DNA of 45,305 nt, taken from an uncultured Croceitalea sp. Lineage in GTDB: Bacteria > Bacteroidota > Bacteroidia > Flavobacteriales > Flavobacteriaceae. Shown here one piece after another: positions 8,728 to 16,760 of this stretch. Each line of letters opens with the position of its first letter. Positions within the stretch are counted from its first letter, which is position 1. The notes beneath the pieces were generated by a model. That model did not search any database and was not told where the DNA came from. It saw nothing but the letters and a program-made list of their open reading frames with translations. Where the stretch lies: NCBI GenBank assembly GCA_937969515.1, contig CALBVX010000025.1:1-45305 (forward strand). The letters are read 5' to 3'. Position numbers and translations under genes: made by a program.

Positions 8728-10014
8728 TTAAAATTTAGATGCGACTTCCATTAAAAGCGCGCATAAGTATGCCCCACCTGTACCTACAACATAGCCAAAA
8801 ACAGCCAATAGTATACCAACTGACGTAAGTGAAGGGTGAAACTCTGCTGCAACAACTGGAGCTGAAGCTGCCCCACCGACATTTGCTTGACTACCTACTG
8901 CTAGAAAGAAAAAAGGTGCTTTTATAATTTTGGCAACAAGAATTAACAAACCCGCATGTATTGAAATCCATACCAAGCCAATTGCAATTAGTCCGGGGTT
9001 TTCGAATACAGCACTTAAATCCATTTTCATTCCTATGGTCGCTACAAGAATGTAAATAAAAACACCACCAATTTTGCTTGCACCAGCACCTTCATAATTT
9101 TTAGCTTTAGTAAATGATAGACCAATGCCTATGGCCGTTGCAAAAACAACCATCCATAAAAATTTTGACCCGAGAGATGATAAAACCTTTTCTTTGTCTC
9201 TAATGACTTCAAAAGTATTTTCTAGAAATTCAGCAAAATGATTTCCTAAAAAATGAGCAAGTCCTACCCCGGCAAAAGCATAAAAAAGAAGCATCATAAA
9301 ATCATGTAGAGATGTTACTCGTGCAATCTTAGCTGTATGTTCAGATACTTTTGTTTTTAATGCTTCAATTGATGATGTATCTGCTTTTAACCAGGCATCT
9401 ATTTTTTTTGTTTTTCCAACTCCAAGTAAAATGATTGCCATCCAAAGATTAGCAACGACAATGTCAACCAAAACCATACCTCCGTACTTTTCTTGATTGA
9501 ATTCAAAGACCTCTAGCATAGCGGCCTGATTAGCGCCACCCCCAATCCAACTACCAGCAATCGTAGCTAAACCTCTCCAAACGGCATCAAAACCTGCTCC
9601 TCCAACGGTATCAGGAGAGAAGATGGATACAATAAGAATAGCTAAAGGCCCCCCAATTATAATGCCCACAGTACCGGTTAAGAACATAATTAGGGCCTTG
9701 GAGCCAAGATTCAAAATTGCTTTTAAATCTATGCTTAAGGTCATTAAAATTAGCGCTGCAGGAAGTAGATAACGACTGGCGATATAATAGGTCTGCGAAC
9801 TTTTTTCGTCAATGATACCCGAACTGGCTAGAATGGAAGGCAATAGATAACACATCAAAACCGTGGGTACAATGGCGTAGTATTTTTTCCAAAAACCGGT
9901 TTTTATAGAAGAAGTGTAAAAAACAAAACCCAAGCAAAGGGCAAGAAGACCAAATATTACAGTGTCTTCAGTAAACGGTAGTTGGCTCATTTTAGAAATT
10001 TGGTATGTTTCCAA
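8728..10014 (-). CDS. DUF819 family integral membrane protein
   Basis: This 428-residue, strongly hydrophobic protein has about eleven or twelve predicted membrane spans and fits the DUF819 (YjcL-like) family. Family-typical segments include the Gly-rich stretch TIAGSWIGGGANQAAM near residue 155 and the matching C-terminal stretch GSQANVGGAASAPVVAAEF. Two such inverted halves suggest a transporter fold, but no substrate is established. A second in-frame ATG at 9990 (MSQLPFTED) is an alternative start. The gene begins 19 bases after the DUF5916 protein gene on the same strand, so the two probably share a transcript. Confidence 0.88.
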   Translation of the reverse strand: METYQISKMSQLPFTEDTVIFGLLALCLGFVFYTSSIKTGFWKKYYAIVPTVLMCYLLPSILASSGIIDEKSSQTYYIASRYLLPAALILMTLSIDLKAILNLGSKALIMFLTGTVGIIIGGPLAILIVSIFSPDTVGGAGFDAVWRGLATIAGSWIGGGANQAAMLEVFEFNQEKYGGMVLVDIVVANLWMAIILLGVGKTKKIDAWLKADTSSIEALKTKVSEHTAKIARVTSLHDFMMLLFYAFAGVGLAHFLGNHFAEFLENTFEVIRDKEKVLSSLGSKFLWMVVFATAIGIGLSFTKAKNYEGAGASKIGGVFIYILVATIGMKMDLSAVFENPGLIAIGLVWISIHAGLLILVAKIIKAPFFFLAVGSQANVGGAASAPVVAAEFHPSLTSVGILLAVFGYVVGTGGAYLCALLMEVASKF

Positions 10015-10033
10015 ATATAATAAAATCCGGCAG

Positions 10034-12232
10034 CTAAATATTGAGCCAGTAGGTTAACTTTAAATTGATGGATCGTACTCTTGGGGCGAAAGTGTTTACA
10101 AAGTAATTGTCATTATACACCAAAAACAAATCTGAAAGCGGTGCAAATCGCCATTGTAGCCTAGAGTTTATACCAAGATTATCTCTTTGATTACTGTACT
10201 GAACAAGTGTAGACCAAAACAAAGACTTACTAAAGGTTATATTGGCTCTAGGGCTGATCAACCAAATGTCGGCCCTTGAAAATGGTGATGGCAATTCTAT
10301 ATGATCATACTGTGCATTAAACCCAATATTTACTTTGGGAATGAACCTCCAAGTAAATCTGGTTTCCATAGAGTATCTGTTTCCATTGAAAAAGCCACCA
10401 TAACTGGGTTGAACGCTAAAAGAAAAATTCTTACGATTATCTGATTGAAATTCAAGTTCTACATTGCTAAAGTGGTAGCCAGTATCAGCTGGTAACGAAA
10501 CGGCATTTTCCTTTCCGGTAGGTTCAAATTCAGAAGCCAAATAAACAAAACGTTTTGAGAAACGGGCTTGTAGCCTTTCAAGTGTTCTAAATTCAGCTGA
10601 TGTTTCTAAAGATACATTGTAATCGGTATTTCTAAAATCTAGTCCAGGCCTCCAAGTAAGTGTATTGAAAAGTTGGGCCTGATATCTATTTACTTTTCCT
10701 TTGGCCGGCCAAAACCTACCCTCTAGATTATTGGTGAGTTTAAAAATATCCTTTCGTCTTATAAAGCCTAAATCTGAATTAAATTCTTCGTCAATTGAAA
10801 CAGCATCTACAAAAGCGGAAAAGTAACGGGTATTTTTCCCGAGATTTACCCCGAGAGAATAATTTCCTTCGTTATCATTTGGTTGAAAAGATTTATGAAC
10901 ATAAGCTTTGCCTACCCAACTGTTATCTTCAGAGGCCAAATTATAGTCTATACCTATAACCCGATTGTATTCTTCATCTTCAGGTAAAAAAGAAGCAGCA
11001 TTAATGGCTTGTCTATTTATGAAAAATAACCCAACATTAGATCTAGCAAAGAGCTTTTGTTGTAGTGCGAACATCATATTATTATTGGAGGGTATTTCGT
11101 TTTCTTCATCTTTTTCGGTCTGAATGTTCAGAAAACCCAACCTAAGGTTATTGTTTATTTTGCCACTTAAACGTAGCCCACCTATAATTCTATTTTCAAT
11201 AGTGTTATCAGCTGTATCTCTCGCAATGCCAATTCTTCTAGAGAAAAATGGATTAGCATCCCTGCCGCCACCAAAATTTCCAAAGAGGTCGTTGTTGTCC
11301 ACAAAAAATTGTCTCCTTTCTGGTAAGGCCACTTCAAATCGCGTAAGGTTTGTGATAAAATTATCTACCTCTACAGTTGAGAAGTCGGGATTAATGGTTA
11401 AATCAAGATTAAGACTATTGCCCACTGCAATTTTCGCATCACCGCCTACTTTTAAATTTGTTAGTGATTCATTGTTTTCAAAATCTTTTGAAGAGATAGT
11501 ATTTACGTACGGGATTAGCGCAAGTGGTGTTCTTGATTTTCCCAAGGGTTTTTCGAAAATCATATCGCCCATAAAGGCCAGACCAAAAATAAATTGGTTT
11601 TGAGGAATTTTAATCCATGTGGTTCGTTCATTGGTCTGCATGTCTAAACGATAACTATTAAAACGCCATTTGGTTTCTCCCTCCTTGAATTTGAAAGAGG
11701 TAAGGGGTATTGCCATTTCAGCAGTAAAGTAGTTATCATAAATTTTAGATTCACCACGCCATTTTACATCCCAAGAAGTGGTAAAACCGCCTCGATCGGT
11801 TCCACCACCAGATATTAGTGCCTCACGTCTAACGCCGTATGGGTTCATGCCAAAAAGAAAGGCATTTGTGCCGTCATTGAAGGTGTCAAAAACAAGACTT
11901 ATTTGATCAATTCCACCACCTCTAAAGTCTCTCTGCAATGAGTTTGTCAAAAAATCTTTACCGGCCGCATTTCCTTTAATGGCAATGTAAAGGGTGGTAT
12001 TGTCGTAAACCATCTTAATGGTGGTCTGCTGTTCCGCCATCACAGAATCGGATGGAAAGTACTGATGGAAGTCTTTGGCACTTTCTGCACTGTCCCAAAT
12101 AGGTTCGTCTAGAATTCCGTCAATTTTAATGTTCTCTGAAATAAGTTTTACTGTGAAAGACTTGCTCTGATCTTGTGCATTAAGCTTAAAAAAGAAAATC
12201 AGTAAGAGTATAGCAGCGTAATATCTTGCCAT
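10034..12232 (-). CDS. DUF5916 outer-membrane protein with CBM9-like N-terminal domain
   Basis: This 732-residue protein starts with a signal peptide (cut near LNA-Q). Residues about 25-200 form a carbohydrate-binding family 9-like domain (KIDGILDEPIWDSA, YDNTTLYIAIKG). The remaining roughly 500 residues are the DUF5916 region, rich in alternating aromatic and polar residues expected of a beta-barrel and ending LTYWLNI with an aromatic-containing terminal strand. Known relatives are outer-membrane proteins of Bacteroidota and are poorly characterised. The neighbouring DUF819 membrane protein may act with it. No susC/susD pair or glycoside hydrolase is nearby, so sugar uptake is not demonstrated. 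Confidence 0.88.
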   Translation of the reverse strand: MARYYAAILLLIFFFKLNAQDQSKSFTVKLISENIKIDGILDEPIWDSAESAKDFHQYFPSDSVMAEQQTTIKMVYDNTTLYIAIKGNAAGKDFLTNSLQRDFRGGGIDQISLVFDTFNDGTNAFLFGMNPYGVRREALISGGGTDRGGFTTSWDVKWRGESKIYDNYFTAEMAIPLTSFKFKEGETKWRFNSYRLDMQTNERTTWIKIPQNQFIFGLAFMGDMIFEKPLGKSRTPLALIPYVNTISSKDFENNESLTNLKVGGDAKIAVGNSLNLDLTINPDFSTVEVDNFITNLTRFEVALPERRQFFVDNNDLFGNFGGGRDANPFFSRRIGIARDTADNTIENRIIGGLRLSGKINNNLRLGFLNIQTEKDEENEIPSNNNMMFALQQKLFARSNVGLFFINRQAINAASFLPEDEEYNRVIGIDYNLASEDNSWVGKAYVHKSFQPNDNEGNYSLGVNLGKNTRYFSAFVDAVSIDEEFNSDLGFIRRKDIFKLTNNLEGRFWPAKGKVNRYQAQLFNTLTWRPGLDFRNTDYNVSLETSAEFRTLERLQARFSKRFVYLASEFEPTGKENAVSLPADTGYHFSNVELEFQSDNRKNFSFSVQPSYGGFFNGNRYSMETRFTWRFIPKVNIGFNAQYDHIELPSPFSRADIWLISPRANITFSKSLFWSTLVQYSNQRDNLGINSRLQWRFAPLSDLFLVYNDNYFVNTFAPRVRSINLKLTYWLNI

Positions 12233-12295
12233 ATTTGAGTTTGAATTAGCCTGACAAATTTAATAGTAAGCTACGTTAAAAAAATGCCAAAAGAA

Positions 12296-12469
12296 CTATT
12301 CTGAGGAATTGTCTTTTTTCTTAGGTTCGCGTTTTGCTTCTTTAAGACTTTTCATGAGCATCCACTCTATTTGGCCATTGGTGCTGCGAAATTCATCTGC
12401 TGCCCATTTTTCAATTGCCTTTAGCATTTCTTCATTTAATCGCAGTGCGAAGGCCTTTTTCTTACTCAT
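12296..12469 (-). CDS. Arc-family (ribbon-helix-helix) DNA-binding protein
   Basis: This 57-residue protein begins MSKKKAFALRLNEEMLKAI and continues with KWAADEFRSTNGQIEWML. This is a ribbon-helix-helix layout: a short basic beta strand (FALRL), helix one, a turn around RSTN, then helix two. It is followed by a charged Lys-rich tail. It matches the Arc-like proteins commonly found near SPFH genes in flavobacteria. The start overlaps the end of the hydrolase gene by eight bases, indicating translational coupling. It is the last gene of the overlapping operon that starts with the SPFH gene. Autoregulation of that operon is a reasonable guess because a palindrome lies at its promoter. Confidence 0.85.
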   Translation of the reverse strand: MSKKKAFALRLNEEMLKAIEKWAADEFRSTNGQIEWMLMKSLKEAKREPKKKDNSSE

Positions 12470-13415
12470 TCCTTAAGATAAAAGTTGTGATTGCATTTAC
12501 CAATTCGCTAGAAAGCGGAAAATTAGGTGAAGTATATGATTTCAAGTTTTCTTCTTGTTTTTCAATTTTTTTTAAAACATGGTTCATATTGTCAATTAAA
12601 ATTAATTCTGCATTATGTTTTAAAACAGAACCATTTTCGGTTATAGCATTTAATAAGTTATTTGCATCGGCCGTGTTAATCTGTAAGTCTTTTTCACCTT
12701 GAATAATTAAGATGGGTTTATTAATTTTTTTAATTTCTGAAGTAGGACTAAGACTCATCCAGCTTTTAAAGAATTTTTGATTCTGTGGGGCGAAAATCGA
12801 TAGTAACATTGGGTTCACTGATAAGATAGTATCGGTTTTTGCCAGTTCGGCAAAATGTTCTTTGGCTATTTTACCTAAACCTTCATTCTGTTCTGTTAGT
12901 TGTTTACTAATAACACTATCTATTGTGTTTGAAGGGCCAGCTAAAGAGATGTACGATTTTATATTGTCATCGGCAGCCAACATTGCCACTAGAGAGCCTT
13001 GGCTATGACCGATTAAATGTATCGACTTAAAACGGTTATCATTTTTAAAGTGAGAGATTACTTTTGATACATCGTCTACAAAATCTGTAATACTGATATT
13101 TTTTAAAAATTTAAAGTTATTTGTATTTGAGGTCCGTTTATCATACCTATAAAGGGCGATTCCGTTTTTGGTTAAACTATCCGATAGTTGCGCAATGTAG
13201 TTCGCTTTGGCAAGCCCTCCCTGATTACCGTTTCTATCCACATTTCCAGAACCGTGTACGAAGATAAGTAGCGGTACTTTCTGCTTCGTTTTAGGATAAC
13301 TGAGGGTGCCGGGGATAGAAATTTGCCCATTTTTCAAATCAATTTCTTCGATTACAATGTTCTGGCCTTGTAAAAGGAGTGGAAGTAATATGAATATGAA
13401 ATAAACGTTTTTCAT
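12462..13415 (-). CDS. Secreted alpha/beta hydrolase
   Basis: This 317-residue protein has a signal peptide (MKNVYFIFILLPLLLQGQN). The hydrolase fold is shown by the oxyanion-region motif FVHGSGNVDRNG near residue 55, the nucleophile elbow GHSQGS (S138), a likely acid at D243 in QGEKD, and the catalytic histidine H279 in NMNHVLKK. It resembles prolyl-oligopeptidase/dienelactone-hydrolase-like esterases that Bacteroidota export, but the substrate is unknown. Its ATG overlaps the stop of the DUF4177 gene (ATGA), and its 3' end overlaps the Arc-like gene. It therefore belongs to a tightly coupled operon. Confidence 0.88.
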   Translation of the reverse strand: MKNVYFIFILLPLLLQGQNIVIEEIDLKNGQISIPGTLSYPKTKQKVPLLIFVHGSGNVDRNGNQGGLAKANYIAQLSDSLTKNGIALYRYDKRTSNTNNFKFLKNISITDFVDDVSKVISHFKNDNRFKSIHLIGHSQGSLVAMLAADDNIKSYISLAGPSNTIDSVISKQLTEQNEGLGKIAKEHFAELAKTDTILSVNPMLLSIFAPQNQKFFKSWMSLSPTSEIKKINKPILIIQGEKDLQINTADANNLLNAITENGSVLKHNAELILIDNMNHVLKKIEKQEENLKSYTSPNFPLSSELVNAITTFILRNE

Positions 13416-13570
13416 CTGTTCTTTTCTCTTTCAAATACGACGGTCGCAGAATTTTCAGCAATATGGATAACTTGCCATCCTTGTTTGGCAAATTCATTTA
13501 AGGTGGCTTCTAAACGTTCACCATTTTTGTTCAATCCCATTTTCCATTTTTCAACTTTATATTCCTTCAT
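13412..13570 (-). CDS. DUF4177 family small protein
   Basis: This 52-residue protein starts MKEYKVEKWKMGLN and ends FEREKNR. The pattern (an N-terminal strand, helix LEATLNEFAKQGWQV, then strands HIAENSATVVFERE) is that of DUF4177, a short beta-alpha-beta family of unknown function. Its start lies inside the end of the upstream membrane-protein gene (14-base overlap) and its TGA overlaps the hydrolase ATG. Such overlaps on both sides make it very likely to be a real gene despite its size. Confidence 0.85.
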   Translation of the reverse strand: MKEYKVEKWKMGLNKNGERLEATLNEFAKQGWQVIHIAENSATVVFEREKNR

Positions 13571-14066
13571 TATTGAAATATCTATTTATTACTATTTGAG
13601 CATTATCAGGATTTTGAGTTCCAATAAGTATCTTTTTTCCATTTTTTAGATGAATTTGAATACCCATATTACCCTTAACATTATATGCCATGTCATTACT
13701 TTTTGGAACAGGTTTTATTCCCCAACCGCCATATTCTAGAATAGGCTTGTATTTACGGGTATAACACTTATCCATTTCTTTCCATGAGATTGTTTTCTTA
13801 CCCCTATGAAAAGGCCTGAACTGATATTGAATTCCATTTTCATCAATGGTTGTTTTTAAACCTAATAAAAATAGTAAAGCTACTACAAGCACTAACATTA
13901 AAATTACAGCTATTTGGGCTGCGTAATCAGAGGAGGATACTTTGTCTACTGCATTTCCGGCAATGTACCACTCGTACATAAAATAAAGCAAAATACCAAT
14001 TACGCTGAAGTTTATGACAAGCATCCACCATTGGTTAAACCTTTGTTTTTCTTCATAAATCCGCAT
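13557..14066 (-). CDS. Two-TM membrane protein with PH-like cytoplasmic domain
   Basis: This 169-residue protein has two membrane spans at about residues 14-34 and 50-68 in a short N-terminal hairpin. A roughly 100-residue soluble domain follows (TTIDENGIQYQFRPFHRG, ISWKEMDKCYTRKY, IQIHLKNGKKILIGTQNP). The arrangement of two TMs plus a strand-rich domain is like bacterial PH-domain membrane proteins. I do not name a specific family with confidence. It begins three bases after the SPFH gene and overlaps the DUF4177 gene, so it is in the same operon. A role together with the SPFH protein in the membrane is inferred from this arrangement only. Confidence 0.8.
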   Translation of the reverse strand: MRIYEEKQRFNQWWMLVINFSVIGILLYFMYEWYIAGNAVDKVSSSDYAAQIAVILMLVLVVALLFLLGLKTTIDENGIQYQFRPFHRGKKTISWKEMDKCYTRKYKPILEYGGWGIKPVPKSNDMAYNVKGNMGIQIHLKNGKKILIGTQNPDNAQIVINRYFNNEGI

Positions 14067-14069
14067 CTT

Positions 14070-14930
14070 CTAATGATTTAAAGTTCCAGTATTTACAATA
14101 GGGGAGGCATCTTTATCAGAGCATAGTACTACCATGAGGTTACTTACCATTGCTGCTTTACGTTCTTCGTCTAAATCAACAATATTCTTTTGGCTGAGTT
14201 CTTCAAGCGCCATTTCAACCATACTCACAGCGCCTTCAACAATTTTATGTCTTGCAGCAACAATAGCGGTTGCCTGTTGCCTTTTAAGCATCGCATTGGC
14301 AATTTCTTGAGCATAAGCAAGATACCCTATTCGAGCTTCAAGTACTTCGATACCTGCCATAGAAAGTCTTTCTTGCACTTCTTTTTCTAAAGCTTCGCTA
14401 ACTTCATTTACACTAGAACGTAGGGTGATATCTTCTTCAATACCTTCATCTGCAAAATTATCGTACGGATACATACTTGCCAATTTTCGAACGGCGGCAT
14501 CTGTCTGTACTCTTACAAAATTCTTATAATCATCTACCTCAAATGCAGCTTTGTAAGTATTGGTGACACGCCATACCAAAATGGTGCTTATCATAACCGG
14601 GTTACCTAATTTGTCATTGACTTTAAGTCTTTCACTATCGAAGTTGCTGGCCCTAAGGGATATTTTCTTTTTTGAGTAAAGCGGATTTACCCAATAAAGC
14701 CCATTTCTTTTAATTGTGCCCACGTATTTACCAAAGAGCAATAACACTCTCGAACTGTTTGGGTTGACAAGTACAAGTCCGAAAGCTAAAATGAAGCCTA
14801 AAAATACCAAAATTCCGAACCAAGGTGAACTAGTAGAGATGATTGCGGCTATTCCCCCAAAGAATAAAAGCAAAAAAATAAATAGCATGAAGTAACCATT
14901 AAGGGGAGTTACAATTTTTTCGTTTGTCAT
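14070..14930 (-). CDS. SPFH domain (stomatin/prohibitin-like) membrane protein
   Basis: This 286-residue protein has two close membrane spans at about residues 13-32 and 36-55. An SPFH domain follows from about 60: NSSRVLLLFGKYVGTIKRNGLYWVNP, ERLKVNDKLGNPV and VWRVTNTYKAAF, which is characteristic of this superfamily. The C-terminal third is a helical assembly region (YAQEIANAMLKRQQATAI, then EGAVSMVEMALEEL). SPFH proteins form large membrane cages or microdomains. It is the first gene of a five-gene overlapping operon and has a near-consensus Bacteroidota promoter about 40 bases upstream. The partner proteins encoded with it are described in their own entries. Confidence 0.9.
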   Translation of the reverse strand: MTNEKIVTPLNGYFMLFIFLLLFFGGIAAIISTSSPWFGILVFLGFILAFGLVLVNPNSSRVLLLFGKYVGTIKRNGLYWVNPLYSKKKISLRASNFDSERLKVNDKLGNPVMISTILVWRVTNTYKAAFEVDDYKNFVRVQTDAAVRKLASMYPYDNFADEGIEEDITLRSSVNEVSEALEKEVQERLSMAGIEVLEARIGYLAYAQEIANAMLKRQQATAIVAARHKIVEGAVSMVEMALEELSQKNIVDLDEERKAAMVSNLMVVLCSDKDASPIVNTGTLNH

Positions 14931-14945
14931 AGTTGTTTATTTAAT

Positions 14946-14966
14946 ATGATATTAAAATGATATCAT
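14946..14966. promoter_or_regulatory. Candidate operator: palindrome ATGATATCAT with a half repeat
   Basis: A perfect 10-base palindrome, ATGATATCAT, lies at 14957-14966. A direct repeat of its left part, ATGATAT, is at 14946-14952, with starts 11 bases apart, about one helical turn. It lies immediately downstream of the SPFH promoter, over the predicted start of transcription, where a repressor would act. AT-rich palindromes can occur by chance, so this is a candidate only. Confidence 0.4.
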
Positions 14967-14996
14967 AAATATATAATATTAAATCGAATAATCAAA
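14966..14996 (-). promoter_or_regulatory. Promoter of the SPFH operon (TTTG-N19-TATATTTA)
   Basis: On the minus strand TTTG (14996-14993) is followed after exactly 19 bases by TATATTTA (14973-14966). This matches the Bacteroidota primary-sigma consensus TTTG-N19-TAnnTTTG except for the last base. The predicted transcript starts near 14960, giving a leader of roughly 30 bases. Confidence 0.65.
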
Positions 14997-15081
14997 ATGC
15001 GTTTGTTGTAAGTAGTAAAAAGTAATTTTTGGTTAACATATACCTATATAATAAGCGTTACTTTTGGCGAAAATTAATTTC

Positions 15082-15852
15082 ATGCGCAGTATTTTTCTTC
15101 TTTTGTTCTTGATTCCCACACTTGCTTTTTCAAATATTTGGGGTCGTACCGGCCACCGGGTAACAGGTCATATAGCTGAAAAACACCTCACTAGAAAAGC
15201 AAGAAAAGCAATAAAAGAATTATTAGATGGGCATAGTCTTGCATTTGCATCTACCTATGCCGATGAGATTAAGTCTGACCGTAGTTTTTCTGAATATACT
15301 CCATGGCACTATGTGAACTATCCACTGGCGCAAAGTTATCTTGAATCGGATAAAAGCGAGTATGGTGATCTTGTGGTGGCTATTGATAGTTGTATTACTG
15401 TTCTAAAAAACAAGAACAGTACAAAAAAGGATAAAGCGTTCTATTTAAAATTTTTAATTCATCTAATAGGTGATCTTCATCAGCCTATGCATGCTGGTAT
15501 AGAAGCGGATCGTGGAGGTAATGATATTCAAGTACAATGGTTTGGTAGAGGGTCAAACCTGCACAAAGTATGGGATACCAATATGTTAGAAGCATACGGT
15601 ATGAGTTACTATGAGCTGGGAGATGAATTAGATAGGGCAACAACAAAAAATGAAAGAAGAACTATACAACAAGGAACAATAGTAGATTGGTTGGGTGAAT
15701 CTCATGATTATGCAACTGAACTTTACAATTCGGTAAGTGTCGGTGAAAAATTAGGATATTCTTATACCTATAAATACAACCCACTTTTATTTGAAAGACT
15801 ACAAAAAGGAGGTTTACGCTTGGCGAAAGTGCTCAACGATGTTTTTTCTTAG
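15082..15852 (+). CDS. S1/P1 family zinc nuclease, exported
   Basis: This 256-residue secreted nuclease of the S1/P1 family degrades single-stranded nucleic acids and often has 3'-nucleotidase activity. An ATG at 15082 gives a good signal peptide; a TTG at 15064 would add six residues and is less likely. All nine zinc-ligand positions of P1 nuclease have counterparts: W20 and H25 (WGRTGH), D61, H76 (PWHYVNYP), H127 and D131 (HLIGDLHQP), H137, H161 and D165 (HKVWD). In P1 the Trp is the mature N-terminus; here signal cleavage after AFS would leave two residues before it. A -7-like box TACTTTTG lies at 15059-15066. It diverges from the SPFH operon. Confidence 0.93.
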   Translation: MRSIFLLLFLIPTLAFSNIWGRTGHRVTGHIAEKHLTRKARKAIKELLDGHSLAFASTYADEIKSDRSFSEYTPWHYVNYPLAQSYLESDKSEYGDLVVAIDSCITVLKNKNSTKKDKAFYLKFLIHLIGDLHQPMHAGIEADRGGNDIQVQWFGRGSNLHKVWDTNMLEAYGMSYYELGDELDRATTKNERRTIQQGTIVDWLGESHDYATELYNSVSVGEKLGYSYTYKYNPLLFERLQKGGLRLAKVLNDVFS

Positions 15853-15862
15853 TGAACGTTTT

Positions 15863-16141
15863 TTAACGCTTTGAAACCTTATTGCCAGAGATATTTCTTT
15901 GTCGCGAACATTTAAACCGATTGACTTCATCAGTGCGTAGCTTTGAATGTTTGGTGCTTCTGCCCTGCACACGTTTACGCCACATTCTGAAACTGCTGGG
16001 TTTCATTTCGCGACGCATTATTTCGATAGTCTCTTGTTCCGATATGCCAAACTGATAGGTAATCGCGTCAAAAGGGGTACGATCTTCCCATGCCATTTCT
16101 ATTATGCGGTCTAATTCTCTTTCTGTAAATTCTTTTTTCAT
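15863..16141 (-). CDS. DUF2805 / TIGR03643 family protein
   Basis: This 92-residue protein matches the TIGR03643/DUF2805 family, found widely in Bacteroidota and marine bacteria. It has the N-terminal TERELDRIIEMAWEDRTPFD, a helix-turn-helix-like QFGISEQETIEIMR, and the family-typical KPSSFRMWRKRVQGR. The C-terminus is a basic, low-complexity tail. Basic charge plus a helix-turn-helix-like segment suggest nucleic-acid binding, but the function has not been established to my knowledge. It lies 19 bases after alkB on the same strand, so it is likely the last gene of an AraC-alkB-DUF2805 operon. Confidence 0.9.
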   Translation of the reverse strand: MKKEFTERELDRIIEMAWEDRTPFDAITYQFGISEQETIEIMRREMKPSSFRMWRKRVQGRSTKHSKLRTDEVNRFKCSRQRNISGNKVSKR

Positions 16142-16160
16142 AGCATTACAAAGCTACAAA

Positions 16161-16760
16161 TTAATAGACCACTCTGAAGGTAAGATTAATACGTTCTGTA
16201 ATCGGTTTGGCAGTTTTGGGTATTTGATGCTGCCAGAAGTGCTGGGTTTCGCCTTTCATCAATAGCAGGCTTCCATGCTCTAAAAGTATTTTCTGTTTAA
16301 GCTGTTTCTCATTTTTATGTCTAAGATGAAAAAAGCGTTCTTGTCCCAAACTTATAGATGCAATTACCGGATTTTCACCTAGTTCGGTCTCATCATCGGC
16401 ATGCCACCCATTGCTGTCTTTACCATCCCTATAAAGATTAAGAAGGCAAGTAGTGAAAGTGGTCATGGCCACTAATTCTATGCTTTTTTTCAACTCTTGT
16501 AGCTCCTTGCTGAAAGGCTTTGGGGACATGGTAATATTGGAGTAGGAGTAAGCCTTGCCATTGTTGCCAAATAATGCAGTTAATCTGGGTTGCGGGTAGA
16601 CTTTTCCAAAAACCTTGATATCATCTTGTTGCCAAGGAACAGTTCTCTTTAAATTATAAAAATAGTCATCAGCAATAGTTTTTTCAATAAAGTTGGGGTA
16701 GTAACTTATATCTGAATCGGGCAAGTCAAACTTAATTTCTTTATCGAATAATTGAGCCAT
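16161..16760 (-). CDS. AlkB-like alpha-ketoglutarate-dependent dioxygenase
   Basis: This 199-residue Fe(II)/2-oxoglutarate dioxygenase of the AlkB family (ALKBH2/3-like subgroup) repairs alkylated DNA or RNA bases by oxidative demethylation. The iron ligands are visible as H120 and D122 in GWHADDE and H178 in WQHQIPKT. The 2-oxoglutarate arginines are R190 and R196 in ERINLTFR. The substrate-lid region PQPRLTALFG and the segment SYSNITMSPKPF fit this subgroup. Its ATG shares one base with the stop of the upstream AraC-type regulator gene, a strong coupling that recalls the ada-alkB operon of enterobacteria. Confidence 0.93.
   Translation of the reverse strand: MAQLFDKEIKFDLPDSDISYYPNFIEKTIADDYFYNLKRTVPWQQDDIKVFGKVYPQPRLTALFGNNGKAYSYSNITMSPKPFSKELQELKKSIELVAMTTFTTCLLNLYRDGKDSNGWHADDETELGENPVIASISLGQERFFHLRHKNEKQLKQKILLEHGSLLLMKGETQHFWQHQIPKTAKPITERINLTFRVVY

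Noticed and set aside
11124-11603. Plus-strand frame of 159 codons within the DUF5916 gene
   Set aside because: It is a shadow of the long minus-strand gene, with no signal or domain.
15064-15081. TTG start for the S1/P1 nuclease
   Set aside because: It overlaps the -7-like box and adds residues to the signal peptide; the ATG at 15082 is sufficient.
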